DNA of 64,000 bases from the NCBI GenBank assembly GCA_033558025.1, contig JAUCEF010000011.1, positions 3,038,001-3,102,000 of the forward strand. Direction: 5' to 3'. Source of the DNA: Phytophthora sp. 'mugwort'. Taxonomy: Eukaryota; Oomycota; Peronosporomycetes; Peronosporales; Peronosporaceae. The notes below the pieces were generated by a model, which was given only the letters and a program-made list of their open reading frames with translations, had not been told where the DNA came from and did no database searches. Each line of letters opens with the position of its first letter. Position 1 is the stretch's first letter. The position numbers were made by a program, and so were the translations under genes. Below, in pieces: positions 58,774 through 64,000 of the stretch.

Positions 58774-61700
58774 ATGTTGCTTAAGATCATCCGCGCTGAA
58801 GCGCTAGCGTCCGCCGATGTGAATGGTAAGAGCGACCCGTTCGTGCGCGTCTTCTATGATGGCAAGGAGGTGGCGTCGTCGCACCGTGTCAAGCGGTCGC
58901 TTAATCCGCGCTGGGACTTTGAAGTGACCATCACTCTGGCACATGCCGGCCCGTTGGACGTAGAGCTTGAGGTCTATGACAAGGACGAGCTGTCCCAGAA
59001 CGATCTGCTGGGCGCGTTACGCGTCCCCTTCCCGGAGTGGCGCAAGCTCGTGAGCGAATACCAGAAGCGCAAAGATGCGCTGATGCCCCCGGCCCAGCGG
59101 AAGGACGCGCCGCCTACAAGCAACGGGCGACACAGAGGCTCCAAGTGCGTCGACGTGCGCCAAATACACGCATTCAACACGGCGGAAAGGAGCTACAACG
59201 GAAGCGACAGTAAGTTGCTTCAGAAGACGCATATTAATGCCCATCCGACGGATCTACAGCGACGATCGCGGTCGTTAAATTCCAGCGGAGGCTATCTCCA
59301 AGCGGAGACGAAAGGTCGTGCTTCCGTGGCGTCCGGGGAGCTCGCTGGGGAGCTCTCTGTTGAGACGGTGCTCGATGTTATGGACATTAAACCTGTGGTG
59401 ATCTGGTGCAGGCTCGTCAAGGGGTCAGCGGCGCAAGGACGCATCCTATGCAGCGTGCAGTACGAGGAGAGGGACCTCAAATATCTCGTGAACCACCCGT
59501 ACGGCACCAGTATTCAAGAAGTTTTCTTACCGCAGAACCCGAGGTTTGAGCAAGCGTACTGTCATTTGCCGAGGAGCTGGCATCCAGATGTAGCGGTGAG
59601 GCAGGATGAACTCACAGCCATGCATGCAGGGACGCCAAAGGACTGCCTTTTTCCGTGGCACGAGAAACTTCTGCACATGGTGGAGGAAGTAACGGTTACG
59701 TTTCATGTGAATGAGTCGAATCAGGGCGTGTTGGCGACGCTGGTTCTAACCAACTATCGGATTTGGTTCGTGCCCTATCGACGCGTGCGTGGTTTGTTGC
59801 ATGAAGACGTGCACACGCTGCCGGTTAGCAAGATTCTCAAGGCGTCGATTCAACAGCAGAAGCGCAGCAACAACAACATGATCACGGTGCTTATTTTGGA
59901 TAATATGGATGCGGGTCACTACCACGTGACGCTGTCACCGATATCGCGGCTACGGGATTCCGTACGAGATTTTTCTCGTGAGGCGGAGTTGAAACGTGTA
60001 AAAACACTGCACAACATCGTGCGGGAGATTGAGTGGCTGCGCATTGAAAACAGCTTCTGCTCCCCAACAGACCGAAATCACACGGTCGCTACAGCGGATG
60101 AGATGCAACTTGAGGACGATTTACTTCATTATACGCCCAAGCACAGCAACTCGTCCATGCCACCACCTATGGCACGAGCTCTCACGCAAAATTACAGCAA
60201 GTATCAGAAGCACACGTTTACAAAAGAGAACACTGGAGGCCTGACCCTTAACGGCAGTGGCGGGCCTATGGAACGCCCTACATTCAAGCACCAACAGAGC
60301 GAGTCGGCTGCTTATCCTCATGTAATGCAGACAACGTCGGTGCGAAAACCTCCGCAGCATTTCCAGCTTGCGGCGAGGCGTCGAATCCGATACGATCCAG
60401 TCGCTGAGTTTACGAGACAAGGTGCACTGGACCATCCTCGCTGGCGCAAGTGCGAACTGAATGAGCAGTACCAGCTATGCCCTACGTATCCGGCTTTCCT
60501 CATGGTACCGGAGTGCTTAAATGATGAAATTATCAATGCTGCAGCGGGATTTCGCAGCAAAAGCCGTTTTCCGGCACTGACGTGGATCCACCCTCGAACT
60601 GGAGCACCACTTTGTCGGAGTAGTCAACCCAACACGGGTGTACTTCGCAGCACGAATCCCGAGGACAAGAAGTTAATCTGGGCCATCCGAGATGCTGCTA
60701 TTCCAGCAGATCAGGCTGCAAAATCGAAACGCGGTTTGCCCAAGAAGAACAGCATCGTACACATCGTTGACGCACGACCAGAGATCAATGCTAAGAGCAA
60801 TGCTCTTACGGGCAAGGGGCACGAATCTGTCAAACAGTACGATCGCGATGGTGTGCCCACGGCTGCAATCACGTTCATGGGAATAGACAACATCCATGTT
60901 GTGCGCAGCTCGCTCGCTGGTCTGGCGCAGGCACTGTACGAGGTGGAGGATTCCAACTTTTTCGGAGCTGTGCAAAAGAGTCGTTGGTTAGAGCACATCT
61001 GCAGCATCCTACAAGGTGCAAGCGAGGTGGCCACGCACCTCGAGCGTGGTGACGCAGTTCTGGTACACTGCAGTGACGGGTGGGATCGCACTGCACAGCT
61101 CTCCGCCCTGGCCCAGATAATGCTAGATCCGTACTACCGTACCCTCGAAGGCTTCGCTCTCCTGATCGAAAAAGATTGGTGTTCTTTCGGCCATAACTTT
61201 CAGAAAAGGTGTTCGCATCCTACATCTGACCAGACGTCACCGATCTTCTTGCAGTTTATAGATGCTGTCTACCAGCTCACGCTCCAATTCCCAACGCATT
61301 TCCAATTCAACGAGCTGCTGCTGTCGTCCGTTGCTGAAGCTGTCTACTCGTCATGGTATGGTACCTTTCAGAAGAATTCTGAAAATGAGCGGCGCCTCTT
61401 TTTGTCAAGTGTTCCAAGTGTCAGTGTATGGGATGTTATTCGAGCTACTACCGATCAATTCCTCAATCCTTTGTTTTCTGGTGGGGAGGTACACGGGTCT
61501 AGCGGATCGAACATGGAACCAATGCTTCCTGTGTGTCGTGTCCGTGTCATGCAGCTGTGGGTCAGTCAATACCAAAAGGCTATTGGGCACATGCGCCTAC
61601 AGCAGCGCGAGTTCGAGATGCTGCAGCTCATTCGACAGCAAGAAGCTGATCTTTCACGTCTATATGCCGCAATAACCAGCGACCAACAGCTCGAATTGCG

Positions 61701-62886
61701 TGCCGGGCAACTTCGGTCGGACATTGCTAAACTCTCGCGAAGTATGAACCTGAAATATCCCGATGAACCTGCTACACCATCGAAAGATTTGGAAAGAAAC
61801 AGACTCATGTCTAGCACTGGCGGGGAAATTCGGCGGAACCCAGGCAAACGTACGACTGCCGCATCACTTGATTTTCACGATCTGGCCAGCATTGTAGCGA
61901 TGGGCACTGCAGGTGCCGCAGCTAAGGCGGCGTCTTCTTCTTCTCCCCGTCATGAGCACATGACTATGGCACAGATGCTGCAACGCACAAATCCCGACGC
62001 TAGTTCTGGCTCTGCATCGTCTGCAATCGGAGGACCAACACAATCGCACAATTTGCCGAATCCTCGACGGCGCAAATCCATCACGAGCCGATCACGAAGT
62101 AACAGTCTCAAGAACACTTTCATTAACGTGGTAGCGCAGATGAAAGGCGGTTCTCATGACAAGGAGATCGACGAGCCGGAAGATGTTGGCTCTGCTACGC
62201 TGCCGAACCCAATACGTGTAAGTGAAGGTCGACGTAATCTGTGTTTGAGCTCGCCTTCCCGCCGAGATGAACTGAAACGCGATCTTCGTCATCTCGAGTC
62301 TCAACTCTCGAAGATCAACCACCAGGTCGCCATCAAAGAAGACACTGCGAAGCAGACGATGCGGCGTTTCCGGTGCTACAACTACAACCTCCCAGAAACG
62401 GCGTTGCGCAATGAAAACGATACGCTTTCTCCCAGCAGTGGCAAGAAGGTTCGGCTCGGCGGTTCCAACGGCAGCAAGCCATATCCTTCTCCGAGAACCT
62501 CGTCGCCACCATCGTCGTCCTCGTCGCCTGGCTCAGGTTCAACATCAATCTCAGCTGGAGTTAATTGTGAGGCGGGAGACTCGAACGAGGCAGATCCCCG
62601 CAATTTTACGCCTGGAAGTTCACCATTATTGGGCACGGACAAGGTCATCTCTGGAGGGAATTACCTGAACTCTCAACCTGTGTGGGAGCGCGACGAAGAT
62701 GCTCCATGCTGCAAGCGTTGCAAGAAAAAATTCAAGGCACTCCTACGCAACCGTCATCATTGCCGCTGCTGTGGCTACGTTTTCTGCGGTCGTTGCACAA
62801 GTCACCGCATGAGTCTCCCGGATTTTGGCTACTATGACGTTGTTCGTGTGTGTAAAGTCTGCTACAACTCAGGCGAGGACGGATAA
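58774..62886 (+). CDS. myotubularin-type phosphoinositide 3-phosphatase with C2 and FYVE domains
   Basis: About 1370 residues, no intron needed. Family enzymes remove the 3-phosphate from PI3P and PI(3,5)P2 on endosomes. Domains: C2 (residues 1-95, ADVNGKSDPFVRVFYDG), a linker, GRAM/PH-like (about 190-430, LTNYRIWFVPYRRV), myotubularin phosphatase (about 530-905) with active site VHCSDGWDRTAQ (Cys about 766, the CX5R signature intact, so predicted active), a low-complexity region with a short coiled coil (about 1165-1195), and a C-terminal FYVE finger (about 1306-1366) with RNRHHCRCCGYVFCGRC for PI3P binding. The ATG at 58774 falls at the first strand of the C2 domain; the frame is open upstream to about 58660 without ATG, so an upstream exon may supply the true start. 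Confidence 0.93.
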   Translation: MLLKIIRAEALASADVNGKSDPFVRVFYDGKEVASSHRVKRSLNPRWDFEVTITLAHAGPLDVELEVYDKDELSQNDLLGALRVPFPEWRKLVSEYQKRKDALMPPAQRKDAPPTSNGRHRGSKCVDVRQIHAFNTAERSYNGSDSKLLQKTHINAHPTDLQRRSRSLNSSGGYLQAETKGRASVASGELAGELSVETVLDVMDIKPVVIWCRLVKGSAAQGRILCSVQYEERDLKYLVNHPYGTSIQEVFLPQNPRFEQAYCHLPRSWHPDVAVRQDELTAMHAGTPKDCLFPWHEKLLHMVEEVTVTFHVNESNQGVLATLVLTNYRIWFVPYRRVRGLLHEDVHTLPVSKILKASIQQQKRSNNNMITVLILDNMDAGHYHVTLSPISRLRDSVRDFSREAELKRVKTLHNIVREIEWLRIENSFCSPTDRNHTVATADEMQLEDDLLHYTPKHSNSSMPPPMARALTQNYSKYQKHTFTKENTGGLTLNGSGGPMERPTFKHQQSESAAYPHVMQTTSVRKPPQHFQLAARRRIRYDPVAEFTRQGALDHPRWRKCELNEQYQLCPTYPAFLMVPECLNDEIINAAAGFRSKSRFPALTWIHPRTGAPLCRSSQPNTGVLRSTNPEDKKLIWAIRDAAIPADQAAKSKRGLPKKNSIVHIVDARPEINAKSNALTGKGHESVKQYDRDGVPTAAITFMGIDNIHVVRSSLAGLAQALYEVEDSNFFGAVQKSRWLEHICSILQGASEVATHLERGDAVLVHCSDGWDRTAQLSALAQIMLDPYYRTLEGFALLIEKDWCSFGHNFQKRCSHPTSDQTSPIFLQFIDAVYQLTLQFPTHFQFNELLLSSVAEAVYSSWYGTFQKNSENERRLFLSSVPSVSVWDVIRATTDQFLNPLFSGGEVHGSSGSNMEPMLPVCRVRVMQLWVSQYQKAIGHMRLQQREFEMLQLIRQQEADLSRLYAAITSDQQLELRAGQLRSDIAKLSRSMNLKYPDEPATPSKDLERNRLMSSTGGEIRRNPGKRTTAASLDFHDLASIVAMGTAGAAAKAASSSSPRHEHMTMAQMLQRTNPDASSGSASSAIGGPTQSHNLPNPRRRKSITSRSRSNSLKNTFINVVAQMKGGSHDKEIDEPEDVGSATLPNPIRVSEGRRNLCLSSPSRRDELKRDLRHLESQLSKINHQVAIKEDTAKQTMRRFRCYNYNLPETALRNENDTLSPSSGKKVRLGGSNGSKPYPSPRTSSPPSSSSSPGSGSTSISAGVNCEAGDSNEADPRNFTPGSSPLLGTDKVISGGNYLNSQPVWERDEDAPCCKRCKKKFKALLRNRHHCRCCGYVFCGRCTSHRMSLPDFGYYDVVRVCKVCYNSGEDG

Positions 62887-63105
62887 GCTTAGAAGAGGAT
62901 ACTACCGGCAATATGAAGGGTGTGAGGCGACAATTTGTGCGGTAACCATTACGGAACATAATAGCAAGCATCGCTACAAGGGGATGGCCGACTCTCGCGG
63001 ATTAGACGTGATTGCGGGATAATGTTCCGAGATGAGCCATAGCGGAGTACCAATGCTGAAGCGAGCTGTGTCCTGGACTCAAGCTGGGGAACAAGAAGCT
63101 CCGTC

Positions 63106-64000
63106 CTAGACTGTACGAGAGTCACTACTGCTAGCTGGGGATACCGAATCTCGTGGTCCGTCGGATGGACGCATCGCTAGGACAAATTGCCGGTTTACAG
63201 GATTTTGATAAGCATTACGAGGCGTGAGCGCAGGTGCAAGTCGTGTCGTTTCGAGAGGGATATCTGGAAAGTCAGCGAATGGACGTCCTTGACCCGTCGA
63301 GGCATTTAGTGCTCGAGGTCTGGCTGGGCGATCTCGTATGGATAACGCTGCAACTGGTGAGCTAGCAGTAGCTGCAGGTGGGACTGGCACAATTCCAAAC
63401 GTAACGGCTAATGCACGCTTGGCTTGGAGTTTTTCGAGACGAACGGTGCGTGGCGTCATCTTGTCGAAGAGTATAGGAAATGTACCATGATACTACGAAG
63501 TGGAAGAGCGATAAGCTTACCAGATTTTATCCTGAACATACACAAAATCTGATTGGTACGTACTCGATCAGGGAAATACGATCCTGGTCCGCGGTTTGAC
63601 GCCCTGGGTTCTTCCAAAGAACCGTAGAACCTCGGCACATTGGATTTTAAGGAGGCAACAGCGTTCCCCTTTCTTTTGACTTGTGAGCCTACGTCGGTGG
63701 ACTCTTGCGGGTCGTAGAACCGCTGTACAGTAGCTGTTGGTGTCGGGTTCACGTCTCGCTCCGTACGATAGAGCGACAGAGGCTTGTACCGTTGCGCGCT
63801 GCTGGCCAAGCTGTTCCATTCATCGCGAAAGAGTGCTCCAGGCCCACGCGCAGCAGCGAGATCTGCGTGTCATACATAGTAACGCGATTTAGTTCGATGG
63901 TAGCACAAACTACAGTGACGTCTCCGCTACCATCACGCCGATGTGTGAAGACGGTGTTGCGGAACGGTTCATACTGCAGCTGCGCGTCGGGCCCGCGGTA
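63106..64000 (-). CDS. PG-rich (SHIPPO-like) repeat protein, 5' end outside window
   Basis: Minus-strand exons: beyond 64000 to 63931, then 63862-63564 and 63492-63106 (introns of 68 and 71 bases). The visible part is about 250 residues. Motifs ARGPGALFRDEWN and NRGPGSYFPDR, the second following NVPRFYGSLEEP, resemble the sperm-tail PG-rich repeat (SHIPPO/STPGR) of outer dense fibre proteins and flagellar microtubule proteins. The C-terminal 128 residues are proline and alanine rich without other motifs. A flagellar or microtubule role is inferred from the repeat and from the CFAP61 genes nearby. The start is not in the window. The stop (TAG) is at 63106-63108. Confidence 0.6.

Noticed and set aside
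1..64000. CRISPR array, rRNA genes, bacterial operons
   Set aside because: None seen. The only regular repeat array (7285-7388) has no spacers, and all well-supported genes are eukaryotic with spliceosomal introns or single exons.

Overview
The window is nuclear DNA from an oomycete, most likely a Phytophthora-like member of the Peronosporales. The evidence is the gene set (flagellar CFAP61-type proteins, a TMX2 homologue, a C2/GRAM/myotubularin/FYVE lipid phosphatase, an EF-hand LPCAT-like acyltransferase, UDP-glucose dehydrogenase), compact genes with short GT-AG introns of mostly 58-97 nt, and many decayed DNA transposons. Species cannot be fixed from sequence alone.

Layout. About 1-31 kb is a transposon graveyard with one partial, frameshifted membrane-protein gene at the left edge. 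It holds at least three Tc1/IS630-type transposase relics on recognisable elements (1250-2650, 4375-5300, 25475-27029), two further IS630-like relics (13153-14640, 24227-25300), pogo-like fragments, a Mutator-like fragment with a SWIM-type finger, a hAT-like fragment, a non-coding element with 77-bp terminal inverted repeats (3214-4255), an AT-rich island (17055-17962), a 26-bp tandem array and an adenylate-kinase pseudogene (27505-28170).

About 31-64 kb is gene-dense. It contains four scattered paralogues of a small single-exon family that I call the RSLSE family (31413-31790, 33653-34108, 35513-35905, 40099-40494), a CCDC43 homologue, a five-exon coiled-coil gene, two tetraspanin-like four-helix genes (38794-39694, 46931-47564), TMX2, two CFAP61-related genes carrying adenylate kinase domains (43945-46851, 52208-57551), UDP-glucose dehydrogenase, an LPCAT-like acyltransferase, a myotubularin-type phosphatase and, running off the right edge, a gene with PG-rich (SHIPPO-like) motifs. 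Exon models were built by hand from splice signals, phase and paralogue alignment.

How the genes fit together. The strongest signal is a fusion of adenylate kinase domains into CFAP61, a protein of the calmodulin- and spoke-associated complex at the base of radial spokes in motile cilia. The large gene has two complete adenylate kinase domains between the GNAT-like and Rossmann-like parts. A second, shorter CFAP61-like gene 5 kb upstream also has two, one lacking its lid. With the PG-rich gene at the right edge this suggests a zoospore-flagellum theme. The myotubularin phosphatase, the acyltransferase and TMX2 belong to membrane and lipid housekeeping. UDP-glucose dehydrogenase supplies UDP-glucuronate. 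No tRNA, rRNA or CRISPR array was found.
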